Assembly (NCBI RefSeq): GCF_047729875.1
Contig: NZ_CP159826.1
Coordinates: forward strand, 992,001-1,056,000
Source: Marimicrobium sp913061115
GTDB taxonomy: Bacteria; Pseudomonadota; Gammaproteobacteria; Pseudomonadales; Halieaceae
DNA length: 64,000 nucleotides
Direction: 5' to 3'
Shown piece by piece: positions 27,525 through 36,900 of this stretch (its first letter is position 1; the number at the start of each line of letters is the position of its first letter). Position numbers and translations under genes: made by a program. The notes below the pieces were generated by a model. That model did not search any database and was not told the origin of the DNA. It saw only the letters and a list, made by a program, of their open reading frames with translations.

Positions 27525-28679
27525 TTAAATTTCAGGGCTATCTTTGGCGAGGATAAAGCTGTCACGAATTTTCGTTCTATTTTTGAATATCAGTATATAG
27601 ATAGCCATGTACAATCCAATAACGATTAAACCTACCCACTCAATTTTAAGCGGCGTCAGCTGATAGAGTAGTACCAGAGAGCCGATCAATAAAAAATTTC
27701 CACTAACGTATTGTGTGAGCCCCAGCCTCTCTATATTGAAACCCAAATTGTCGGTATACAGACGAATAAGCGAGTCTAGTGAGTTAATCACAAAAATAAC
27801 TCCGAGGACCACCATTGCCCAGCGCAGTAGTCCTGTCACCGGTATATCATTAGAAAAATAGTAATAGAGTGTCGAAAACCAGAGCGCTATAGCAACGGAG
27901 GGGATCACCAATAAGGCAATTAGCAACTGCCAGGTTTTCATTCCGCTGACAAACCTCGCTACAAACTGGCCGATCATTATACTCCACGCAAACCACCAGA
28001 ATAGATACCAGCCGTGGTAGTCACTGATTGGGCCGACGAAGCGGTGAATATTGCTAAAATAGCCCGTTAGATTGGACATTGATTCTACATAGGCTGAAAC
28101 TGATGCTCCAGATGCGCCCAACATCACTAGCGTGAGCAGTATGAATAATGCGCTGGACGCGAGACTCAGAATTTTTATATAACGGACATGAGTGCTTGAG
28201 AAAACCGCCGTGAAAATAATCAAACCCACTAAGAGATATTGTTGCAGAGGGGAAATCCCATCGATATAGGTGGGCGCATAACTGAGGAATAAATACGCTG
28301 TAAATGCACAGGTGGTAATAATAATCAGGTTGTTAATCCAACGGATAGGCCGGTATTGAAAAAGTCCGATTTTGGGCTCCACAACACAAAAATAGAAGGT
28401 GGTTAAAAAGTAGAAGGCCCAAACCAGAAATCCCCAGAAGCCGAACTCAATCGCCAACGGATTGGTGAAGCTATAGGCCTCTTCAGTGGCGTAGATTGGA
28501 AATTCTACGAGAGGAAACATGATCAAGCCAACATCGAGCCCAGAGGTAAAGAGAATCGCTGAAAAAGCGAGCAGCGACACCGGCGTTTTTCCAACACATC
28601 TAATGTTGCCCCACTTCACACAGATAAAGACAGATGTCGACAAGGTAATCGCAATCGCTATAGGGAGTATTTCGTACAT
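27525..28679 (-). CDS. Short divergent BCCT-family transporter
   Basis: A 384-residue membrane protein with about ten hydrophobic stretches. Two segments identify it as BCCT-like: FSAILFTSGLDVGLIMFPL corresponds to the TM3 glycine motif (usually GMGIGL), and YLFWWFAWSIMIGQFVARF corresponds to the Trp-rich TM8 signature. Normal BCCT proteins have ~500 or more residues, so the N-terminus and internal loops are reduced here. The GLDVGL motif has an Asp where Na+-coupled members usually have Gly, so the coupling mode may differ. It ends 13 bases before the GMC gene and is probably in one operon with it. Confidence 0.75.
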   Translation of the reverse strand: MYEILPIAIAITLSTSVFICVKWGNIRCVGKTPVSLLAFSAILFTSGLDVGLIMFPLVEFPIYATEEAYSFTNPLAIEFGFWGFLVWAFYFLTTFYFCVVEPKIGLFQYRPIRWINNLIIITTCAFTAYLFLSYAPTYIDGISPLQQYLLVGLIIFTAVFSSTHVRYIKILSLASSALFILLTLVMLGASGASVSAYVESMSNLTGYFSNIHRFVGPISDYHGWYLFWWFAWSIMIGQFVARFVSGMKTWQLLIALLVIPSVAIALWFSTLYYYFSNDIPVTGLLRWAMVVLGVIFVINSLDSLIRLYTDNLGFNIERLGLTQYVSGNFLLIGSLVLLYQLTPLKIEWVGLIVIGLYMAIYILIFKNRTKIRDSFILAKDSPEI

Positions 28680-28826
28680 CTGAGTTCCGCTTATTAGACC
28701 GCTGCGGCTATGCTATAGGCCGGCTGTTACATTTATAGAGTAAATTCTTCTTTATCTTAACATTGTTGTTAATCAAAGTGAGGAATGTGAAATTGAGAGG
28801 CGAGCGGCACAACTGTCGCAAGCGCG

Positions 28827-29501
28827 TTAGTTAAGCGCCTCTTGGGTCTGAATTATGACATCGACCCGACGATTTTTAGTTCGTCCGTCAGTGTCGTCGC
28901 TACCGTCGGCTTTAACGTTGGGAGCGATGGGTTGAGTTTCGCCCAACCCTTCGGTAGTGATCACCTCAGCATTAATCTGGGCATATTTGACGAGCCAGTT
29001 TTTGACTGAATCGGCGCGGCGATCAGACAGGCCCATATTATAATTATCGCTGCCCTTAGCGTCCGTGTGGCCGATGATGGTGACATCGCCTGTGCGTTTT
29101 TCTCGTATGATCAGTCCCAGTTTTGTGAGTTCGGTCTCTGCTGTTGGTTTAATATCGGCTTTATCAAAATCGAACAATATATCGGCGGATAAGGCCACAC
29201 TGATCTCCATCTCGCCGACCTTGGCCCCCAAGTCATTGATAGCCTGGTTCAGTCCCCCGACCGTAGCCAACAGGGCCAGGCCCTGGCCGTCCACCGCAGT
29301 ATCCAGTCCCTCGATCTCTCGGATGTCCTCAAGAAGCGATTGCCCGCCTTGATCCGGTCCCGGCGTCAACAGTGATAGCTTAGCGGCATCGTGCGCCGTG
29401 GGGTCATCGGGCTGGTCGGCCTCCCAGGCGATAGCGCTTATAGCGAAAAACACCGATGCGGCCGCAGCGGTGGTAGCGTTGCGCTTGAGCAACGCCCTCA
29501 T
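28827..29501 (-). CDS. OmpA-domain protein
   Basis: A 224-residue exported protein: an N-terminal signal-like hydrophobic stretch (residues ~9-26), a ~70-residue Asp/Gly-rich segment, then a C-terminal OmpA/MotB peptidoglycan-binding domain. The domain runs from ILFDFDKADIKPTAETEL through IGHTDAKGSDNYNMGLSDRRADSV to GRTKNRRVDVIIQ. The conserved Asp and Arg that grip diaminopimelate are in the usual DRRAD and NRRVD positions. The ATG overlaps the stop of the upstream 29498-29956 gene by four bases. It probably tethers the outer envelope to the cell wall. Confidence 0.88.
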   Translation of the reverse strand: MRALLKRNATTAAAASVFFAISAIAWEADQPDDPTAHDAAKLSLLTPGPDQGGQSLLEDIREIEGLDTAVDGQGLALLATVGGLNQAINDLGAKVGEMEISVALSADILFDFDKADIKPTAETELTKLGLIIREKRTGDVTIIGHTDAKGSDNYNMGLSDRRADSVKNWLVKYAQINAEVITTEGLGETQPIAPNVKADGSDDTDGRTKNRRVDVIIQTQEALN

Positions 29502-29956
29502 CGGGAAATGGCCAATTCCTCAAACGGCAACACACCCGGTATCACTAGATTGACGGACTTGGCAGTCGCCGGAGGGGCAGGAAATTTAAACCATACCAAC
29601 TGCTTACCGCCGGCAGCGATCTTCTTGCTGATGTCCCCTGCACTGTTCATAGGAGCACCGATCCACTTATTCTTACTGTCCTTTAACACATGATATTTTT
29701 TCTTTTCAGTATCGTCTATGAAGTAGACTCCAGCAAAGTTGTAGTAGATTCTCTCCTTGGCTTCTCCGTTATTGCGATAGACCAGCACAACTGTGAATAT
29801 ATTATCGAGAATGCTGGCCTTAATTACGTCCACGTCCATATCACCGGACATACTCATTTGAGTCTGGAGCGGGTCTGCTGCCCAGGCTCGGCTGTAGCTA
29901 AAAACAGCCAACAACACGATAAGTATGAGTGCGCGAGGTAGGTGTTGGTTTTTCAT
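29498..29956 (-). CDS. Exported hypothetical protein coupled to an OmpA-domain gene
   Basis: A 152-residue protein with a clear signal peptide ending near AWAADPLQ. The mature part has alternating hydrophobic strands (VDVIKASIL, TVVLVYRN, IYYNFAGVYFIDD, KQLVWFKFPAPP), suggesting a small beta-sandwich, as in periplasmic DUF proteins that bind or fold partners. I do not recognise the family. Its stop overlaps the OmpA-domain gene start as ATGA, so the two products are made together and may interact. Confidence 0.7.
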   Translation of the reverse strand: MKNQHLPRALILIVLLAVFSYSRAWAADPLQTQMSMSGDMDVDVIKASILDNIFTVVLVYRNNGEAKERIYYNFAGVYFIDDTEKKKYHVLKDSKNKWIGAPMNSAGDISKKIAAGGKQLVWFKFPAPPATAKSVNLVIPGVLPFEELAISR

Positions 29957-30103
29957 ATGATGCCTCCCTGATCTAGTTGTTTACTCTATCTGAGTGTAGC
30001 TAATAGGTTGTCGTTGGCAAGTGCCTATATTTAGAACGGCGACGGCTGATCTTGCTAGAGTGCGTCAAAAAGGACATACGTCTATCATCTGCCTCCATTC
30101 GCT

Positions 30104-30952
30104 TTATTCAGAGAGAGTGCCGGCGGCGTGAGTAGCGCCTTTTCGGTGCCAATTTCGTGGGTCCAGTTGATAATAATGGCAAAGCTCGTCATATAGCTCA
30201 GGACGTCTATCGTACAATTGGTGTGGCTCTTCAAAAAAAGTTTCGGTGGCGACCGCAAAGAATTCTGCTGGATTCGTTGCGCCATAGGTATCCATGACCG
30301 TCGTCTGGTGCCTCCGACTACGCTCTCTCAAATCCTCGAAATTTTCCGTAAACACCTTCGACCACGATTTATAAGTATTGTGACGCAGTGGTGGCGCTCC
30401 ATTAGTAGTCCCAGATTCGGCATCCAGTTGGTGAGCAAACTCATGCAACACGACGTTATGACCATCGGTAAAATCTGTCGCACCGTTTTTAACGTCGTCC
30501 CAGGAAAGAATGACCCGGCCGTTGCCCCATGACTCTCCTAGTACATGGTGTTCTGACGATTTAACAACCCCATCCGCCTGCAGCTCCTCGCGTTTTACAC
30601 GAAATGCAGAAGGGTAAATAAGGATGGAGGATAGCTTCGGATAGACTGCCCAGCCGTGATTCAACAGCAGAAGGCATGCCTCTGCAGCAATGATGACTCG
30701 CATTTGGTCGGTCACGACCAATCCGGCGCATCCGTAAAATCGTTTGCGGGCGAGAAACACCAGAATAAGCTGACGCAGCCGACGCTGTTCTTGCAAGGAT
30801 AGGCAAGAATAGACATCTAGTGCTGCCGTTAGGCATGCTAGCCATTCCTCAGGGAAAGGGCGGCTGCGAACCCACTGGTCTCGCCATTTTACGTAATAGA
30901 AGTATACGAAAATTGCAACGATGGCGGCTACCAGCGGTAATAAAGCAATCAT
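30104..30952 (-). CDS. mtfA: MtfA/M90-family zinc metallopeptidase
   Basis: A 282-residue protein. The ATG at 30950-30952 gives MIALLPLVAAIVAIFVYFYY, an N-terminal membrane segment; E. coli MtfA lacks such a long anchor but many homologues have one. The peptidase motif HEFAHQLD at residues 170-177 supplies His170, His174 and Glu171, with a downstream zinc ligand in NPAEFFAVATETFFEEP. In enteric bacteria MtfA binds and inactivates the repressor Mlc, affecting glucose PTS genes; that role is not certain here. It is transcribed alone. Confidence 0.9.
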   Translation of the reverse strand: MIALLPLVAAIVAIFVYFYYVKWRDQWVRSRPFPEEWLACLTAALDVYSCLSLQEQRRLRQLILVFLARKRFYGCAGLVVTDQMRVIIAAEACLLLLNHGWAVYPKLSSILIYPSAFRVKREELQADGVVKSSEHHVLGESWGNGRVILSWDDVKNGATDFTDGHNVVLHEFAHQLDAESGTTNGAPPLRHNTYKSWSKVFTENFEDLRERSRRHQTTVMDTYGATNPAEFFAVATETFFEEPHQLYDRRPELYDELCHYYQLDPRNWHRKGATHAAGTLSE

Positions 30953-31170
30953 TTTTTTCCTTTTTAGTGATGTAAGACGCCCGAAAGTGGGGAAGCCCCG
31001 CACCTAACCATTAGCAGCCTTAACGCGACAACTTTACCTGCATGAGCTGTGATATTAGCACCGATAAGGGTGTTTGTAGGCTTTAGCTTATCGTGCAGGG
31101 CGGGTTGTTGGTAGTGGAGCGGGTACAGGTAAAATCAGATCTGAGGGCTTGTGCTGGCCCACCTTTAAAT

Positions 31171-31189
31171 ACTAATGAGAATCATTTGC
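31171..31189 (+). promoter_or_regulatory. Fur box upstream of two unrecognised genes
   Basis: The 19-mer ACTAATGAGAATCATTTGC matches the classic Fur box at 14 of 19 positions by my count, including the core AATGA-x-AATCATT. It lies 59 bases before the ATG at 31248, so it could cover the promoter. It suggests iron repression of the 31248 and 31742 genes. Confidence 0.65.
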
Positions 31190-31247
31190 AATTAAAAGCT
31201 GATTGGGATACTGTCCACTAAACCGTGGATACGTCTGGAGATGAACT

Positions 31248-31724
31248 ATGAAACTGAATTTTTTATGTGCCAATCATCGGGAGTGGTTGCAGGGACGACC
31301 TGATCAGGCTCTGCACTGGTGTGTCAACTCCTATGATACGGGTCGGTCGCTGTCTGAACGGGACCACTGGGACGAGGCACTCGTCCATATGGGGTGTGCG
31401 TTCGAAACAGCAGAGATTGTCCTCACAACCCGGGCGATTGCGCTTATGACGGGGTTGGAATGGTTTCTGCAGACCCTAGAAGGGCTGACACAAGCGCTTG
31501 AGAAAAGCGGGCGTGCCGATGCGGCCACGGAAATCCGTCAGGCCGCGATCTGTCGGCTGCGGAATGAAGCGATGTTAAAAATTCCACCCGAAGTTGAAGC
31601 GCGTATTTACATGCATATTACGCGTCTTCATTCGCAGGACAGGCAGCGTACTGTTACGCCACGAACGTCTCGCCCAGCGCCTATTCGGGTCGAGGTGAAT
31701 CTGGAAGAAATTGTTTATCACTAG
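31248..31724 (+). CDS. Unrecognised soluble protein, probably iron-regulated
   Basis: A 158-residue protein with no signal peptide or membrane segment. It looks alpha-helical, with a central stretch of long amphipathic helices (EALVHMGCAFETAEIVL, LEWFLQTLEGLTQALEKSG, TEIRQAAICRLRNEAML), a fold reminiscent of TPR or helical-bundle proteins. Cys and His residues lie near the N-terminus (LCANHREW, LHWCVNS) and could bind a metal, but there is no known motif. It follows the Fur box and precedes a second small gene by 17 bp. Function unknown; an iron-starvation role is inferred only from the site. Confidence 0.7.
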   Translation: MKLNFLCANHREWLQGRPDQALHWCVNSYDTGRSLSERDHWDEALVHMGCAFETAEIVLTTRAIALMTGLEWFLQTLEGLTQALEKSGRADAATEIRQAAICRLRNEAMLKIPPEVEARIYMHITRLHSQDRQRTVTPRTSRPAPIRVEVNLEEIVYH

Positions 31725-31741
31725 TCGCGGGGGCGCAATCA

Positions 31742-32044
31742 ATGAGAGTAGTCGACGCTGAAACTGCAGGCACACTAGTAGTCGCTGATAGCAGACAGGT
31801 CTGTGATGGTGGCGGCGCCATCGGTAATTTGAGTCGTTCGTCCGGCAAGTCCAAAGAGCATCAGTTCATTCGTCTTGAAATACGGTCGGAGACCTTGAGT
31901 TCCTTAATCCAGAACAGAGCTATTATGATCGAAGACTTGTGCGGGCTGGATAGAAAAGCGAAGTATCATCTGCAAAAAATTCTTTTGGAAACGCTGCTGC
32001 GATCAACACTGAAAGAGGCATGTGACGGGAGAACTAAAAGCTAA
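31742..32044 (+). CDS. Small unrecognised protein, second gene of the Fur-box pair
   Basis: A 100-residue protein with a Gly/Ser-rich front half and a helical back half (residues ~48-95): an Arg/Glu-rich stretch, then MIEDLCGLDRKAKYHL and LQKILLETLLRS. It has no signal peptide or known motif. The 17-bp gap from the previous stop suggests one transcript. The start codon is ATG but the ribosome site is weak (only purine-rich CGGGGGCG upstream), so translation may depend on coupling. Confidence 0.6.
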   Translation: MRVVDAETAGTLVVADSRQVCDGGGAIGNLSRSSGKSKEHQFIRLEIRSETLSSLIQNRAIMIEDLCGLDRKAKYHLQKILLETLLRSTLKEACDGRTKS

Positions 32045-32460
32045 TCGGAGTGTATGCAACATAGAAATACAAGACGCAGACAATTATGGCCTGTCGCGCA
32101 TCGATGACAAGACATATCGCGCGCATGCATGACGTGTAAGTTTACGCCGACATGGAAGGGGGTATGTGAACAATTCTCTGGACCGAAAATATGGCGGCCA
32201 GCTGCGAGCTTTGCAAGAGGCCAAGCGCTACTGCGACCACATTGTCTGTCAGAATCCGGCTATAACACGCTAAGAATTTTGCCACATCAAGCGCTCCAAT
32301 AATGCATCGCGCATCAGCGAATTTTACACCAATGAAATCGCTTTATAGCGTGGCTTAAAAGTGCACTAATAAGGTTGCTGTACCCCTATTCGCTAGGCTG
32401 GATAGGAGGTTAATGCACAGAATCGTCGCTGGCCACTTCTCCCCGGGTGAATAGGCTACC
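32045..32460. other. 416-bp gap before gltD
   Basis: No recognisable gene. A short frame on the plus strand from a GTG at 32166 encodes 36 residues ending near 32276. It has a GGAAGGGGG just upstream, but at too short a spacing, so it is not called. No terminator hairpin with a T run was seen for either flanking unit. Confidence 0.4.
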
Positions 32461-33900
32461 TTAGGGTAGTTGGGTGTTGCCCATCAAGTCGCGATCGATT
32501 TCACGTGCGGCTTCTCGTCCTTCATTGATTGCGCGGACCACAAGGTCTTGGCCGCGTCGGCAGTCAGAAGCGGCGTAAACCTTTGACACGCTGGTGCGGT
32601 AGTCCTGCTTGGTCGCTTTGAAATTGCCCCGTCCATCAATATCCATGCTGAGTGCTTCATTGATGTAGTGCTCTGGCTGTAAAAATCCCATCGATAACAT
32701 GATGAGGTCTGCTTCCCAAGTTTTCTCGCTCCCCGGAATTTCTTTTAGCTGGTCATCGACGTTGACTGTGATGATGCCGGTCAGATTGCCTCCGTCGTCT
32801 TGAACGAATTCCTTGCTCATGATGGAGTAGACCCTAGGGTCATCGCCAAACTTCTCTTCTGCCTCGGCATGGCCATAATCGACGCGATAGATACGCGGCC
32901 AAAGTGGCCAGGGATTATTGTCGGCGCGTTCAGCGGGCGGCTTCGGTAAGAGCTCAAAGTTCACCAGTGATTTGCACCCGTGGCGCAAGGACGTGCCTAT
33001 ACAGTCAGTACCGGTGTCACCACCACCAATGACGATAACATTTTTGCCTTTCGCTGAGATGTAATTGTCGTCTTCTAGTCCTGAATCGAGGAGGCTTTTG
33101 GTGTTGGCAGTCAGGAATTCCATCGCCAGATGTACGCCCTTTGCATCGCGCCCTGGGATGGGCAGATCGCGCGCCAGTGTCGCTCCAGTGGCGAGCAGCA
33201 CTGCATCATTTTCTGCAACAAGTGCGGCGGGATCTATATCTTTTCCAACATTGGCATTGACGATGAACTCGACACCTGCATCACGCATAAGCTGTACACG
33301 ACGCTCAACCACATCCTTGTCGAGTTTCATGTTAGGGATGCCGTACATCAAAAGGCCGCCGAGTCGGTCGGCCCGCTCATAGACTGTGATTTTGTGCCCG
33401 GCTGTATTTAGCTGCTCTGCTGCAGCAAGTCCACACGGGCCAGAGCCAATGATGGCGATACTTTTTCCCGTACTGTCACCTGCTATTTTTGGTGTTACCC
33501 AGCCCTCGTCAAAGCCTCGATCAATGATGGCACATTCAATATTTTTGATGGTAACGGCCGGGCTTGTGATGCCAAGCACACAAGCACCCTCGCAGGGAGC
33601 GGGGCAAACACGACCGGTAAATTCCGGGAAATTATTGGTTGTGTGCAGGCGATCAAGAGCGTCCTGCCACCGTCCGTTGTACACCAGATCATTCCACTCC
33701 GGGATGAGGTTATACACGGGACAGCCATTGTTTGATTGACAAAAAGGCACGCCGCAGTCCATGCAGCGCGCGCCTTGTGTCTGAAGATGCGAGTCGTTGT
33801 GCTCAGTATAGAGCTCTTTGAAATCGATAATACGAAGAGCGGGATCACGATAAGGCTCAGTCTCTCGAGTGTATTCTTTAAATCCGGTTACTTTTCCCAT
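32461..33900 (-). CDS. gltD: Glutamate synthase (NADPH) small subunit
   Basis: A 479-residue NADPH-dependent iron-sulfur flavoprotein that passes electrons to GltB for making glutamate from glutamine and 2-oxoglutarate. The N-terminal FeS region has CMDCGVPFC, CPVYNLIPEWNDLV and CPAPCEGACV. The FAD site is IAIIGSGPCGLAAAEQL, and the NADPH site follows as VIVIGGGDTGTDCIG. The C-terminus has YAASDCRRGQDLVVRAINEGR. It lies 14 bases downstream of gltB on the same strand, the usual gltBD order. Confidence 0.96.
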   Translation of the reverse strand: MGKVTGFKEYTRETEPYRDPALRIIDFKELYTEHNDSHLQTQGARCMDCGVPFCQSNNGCPVYNLIPEWNDLVYNGRWQDALDRLHTTNNFPEFTGRVCPAPCEGACVLGITSPAVTIKNIECAIIDRGFDEGWVTPKIAGDSTGKSIAIIGSGPCGLAAAEQLNTAGHKITVYERADRLGGLLMYGIPNMKLDKDVVERRVQLMRDAGVEFIVNANVGKDIDPAALVAENDAVLLATGATLARDLPIPGRDAKGVHLAMEFLTANTKSLLDSGLEDDNYISAKGKNVIVIGGGDTGTDCIGTSLRHGCKSLVNFELLPKPPAERADNNPWPLWPRIYRVDYGHAEAEEKFGDDPRVYSIMSKEFVQDDGGNLTGIITVNVDDQLKEIPGSEKTWEADLIMLSMGFLQPEHYINEALSMDIDGRGNFKATKQDYRTSVSKVYAASDCRRGQDLVVRAINEGREAAREIDRDLMGNTQLP

Positions 33901-33914
33901 AATAAATAGTCTTC

Positions 33915-36900
33915 CTAGGAACCGACTGCTGCGGTTGCTATATTTTCTCGTGACATCTCTTCAAGAACCCGTTTGTAGTCAGTTGGCATGACCTTAACGA
34001 ATCGAGTGAGCTCAGTTTTCCAGTTGTTTAGAATATTCTCCGCAACTGCAGATCCCGTGTACTTTTTGTGGTTTTCTATAAGGGTGCGCAGCTCATTGAT
34101 ATCCTCATTAGCCTCGACACCTTCAAGTTCGAAAGTCTCCGAGTTACACATGCGCTGGAAATTCCCATCCTCGTTCCAGACGTAAGCAATGCCGCCACTC
34201 ATGCCGGCCCCAAAGTTTCTACCTGTTTTTCCCAGCACTACTACGCGTCCACCGGTCATGTATTCACAGCCGTGGTCGCCAATGCCTTCGACGACAGCAG
34301 TGGCACCGCTGTTGCGAACACAAAACCGTTCCGCCGCAATGCCGTTGAAGTAAGACTCGCCAGAAGTTGCGCCGTACATTATAACGTTACCAACAAGGAT
34401 ATTGTCCTCGGGCTTAAATGTACTGGATTTTGGCGGGTAGACAATAATTCTGCCCCCCGACTGACCTTTTCCGACGTAATCGTTGCAGTCGCCCTCAACT
34501 TCTAAAGTGATGCCTTTGGCTAACCATGCGCCAAGACTTTGTCCTGCGGACCCATTGAGCTTAATATGGATAGTGTCATCAGGCAGGAGCGCTCCGTTCG
34601 TCGCTTTGGCAACTTCGTGGGACAGCATAGTGCCGACAACGCGGTTAATATTGATAATCTCGTGTTCAATATGCACTCTCTCGCCGCCCTTTAGCGCCGG
34701 CTGCGCCAGTTCGATCAGGAGGTTATCAAGCGCCTTGTCGAGCCCGTGATCCTGCTCGATTGTCTGATAGACCTCCGTTCCCTCGTAAACGATTTCTGCG
34801 GGGGTAAGAATGCTACTGAAATCAAGGCCGTTGGTCTTCCAGTGGTCAACCGCATGGCGCATTTCCAGCAGGTCCGCGCGTCCGACCATTTCGTTGACAG
34901 TTCGAATCCCAAGACTAGCCATTATTAGGCGCAGCTCCTGAGCTACCATAAAGAAATAGTTCACTACAGAATCCGGGCTGCCAGAAAATTTCTTGCGTAA
35001 TTCTGGATCCTGCGTTGCGATGCCAACAGGGCAGGTATTAAGGTGACATTTGCGCATCATAATACAACCCAGTGTCACCAGCGGTGCGGTGGCAAAACCT
35101 ATTTCTTCCGCCCCCAATAGCACCGCTATAGCAATATCGCGTCCCGTCTTTATTTGCCCGTCTGTTTGCAGTACGACACGCGACCGCAAATTGTTCTTCA
35201 CAAGCGTCTGATGGGTCTCCGCAATACCGAGCTCCCATGGTAGGCCTGCGTGTTTAATCGAGGTGATGGCAGATGCGCCAGTTCCACCGTCATGTCCGGC
35301 GATTACCAGGTGATCTGCTTTTGCCTTGGTAACGCCGGCAGCAATGGTTCCTACTCCGATCTCGGAACCGAGTTTGACACTGATTCTGGCGCTAGGATTA
35401 GCATTCTTTAAATCATGAATCAGCTGCGCGATATCCTCGATAGAGTAAATATCATGGTGCGGCGGCGGGCTGATAAGGCCCACGCCAGGTGTTGAGTGCC
35501 TGATATCGGCAATCGTCTGGTCTACCTTTTTACCGGGAAGTTCTCCGCCCTCTCCTGGCTTCGCACCTTGGACAATCTTTATCTGCAGTTCGTCTGCATT
35601 GGTGAGGTACCAGATGGTGACACCAAAGCGGCCGGAAGCGACCTGTTTGATCGCCGAACGCTTTGAATCACCGTTGGTCATCGGTGTAAAACGTGCGACG
35701 TCTTCACCGCCTTCACCCGTGTTCGATTTTCCGCCGATGCGATTCATCGCAATCGCCAGCGTCTCATGACTCTCGGCCGAAATAGAGCCGAAGCTCATTG
35801 CTCCTGTGCAGAATCGTTTGACGATTTCTGATGCCGGCTCAACCTCACTGATATCGCACGGATCGCTGGTTTTTTTGAAATCCATCAGTCCGCGGAGAGT
35901 GGATCGCTGTGTGGAATCCGTATTTGCGTGATCGGCAAATTTCCAGTACGCCTCTTCATCATTGGTCCGACTGGCGATCTGCAGATTAGAAATGGTTTCA
36001 GGATCCCACATGTGAGTATCACCGCCACGACGCCAGTGAATCTCGCCAGGGTTCGGCAGGACGGGGATCAGGTTCTGATCACGTACTGGGAAGCCGACTT
36101 CATGACGTAGTTTCATTTCTTCAAACAGGACCGTGAAATTGACGCCCTGCACACGACTGGCGGTACCCATAAAGCATCGATCGATGATTTCATCAGCAAG
36201 ACCAACGGCTTCAAAAATTTGCGCACCTTTATAGGATTGCAAAGTGGAGATGCCCATTTTGGCCATTACCTTCAACATGCTCTTGCCGACGCCTTTCTTG
36301 TATCCCTTCACAATTGAAGAGCTGTTGGGAAAGATATTTTTGTCTAACAGACCGTCTTGCAAAGACTGCCAAATGGCTTCAAAAGCAAGATAAGGATTAA
36401 TCGCATCAGCGCCATAGCCTACTAATAGGCAGTGGTGGTGAACTTCCCGCGCTTCACCTGTCTCCACAATAATGCCGATACGGGTGCGCTCATGGCTTGC
36501 CACCAGGTGATGGTGAACGGCGCCACAGGCGATTAGGGCGCTTAATGCCATGCGGTCTGCACTAATATTGCGGTCTGAAAGGACTATGAAAGAGTAGCCG
36601 TCTTTAATGGCCTGTGAGGATTCCTCGCAAATCCGGTCAATCTGCGCCAACATGCCGTCACAACCGCTAGCCTTCTCAAACGTGATGTCGATGGTCTTGG
36701 TTGCCCAGCCATCCCGCTCTATATCTCTAATGTTAGTAAGTTCATCGTTAGAAATGATGGGATGATGTAGCTCTAACCGATGGACGTGCTCCGGTGTCGT
36801 TTCCAGCAAGTTCCTCTCAGGCCCGATAAAGCACGTGAGAGACATAACGACTTCTTCACGGATAGAGTCTATCGGGGGATTTGTGATCTGGGCAAACAAC

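Noticed and set aside
32166..32276. 36-codon GTG frame in the gap before gltD
   Set aside because: The purine-rich site is too close to the GTG and there is no family signal; left uncalled.
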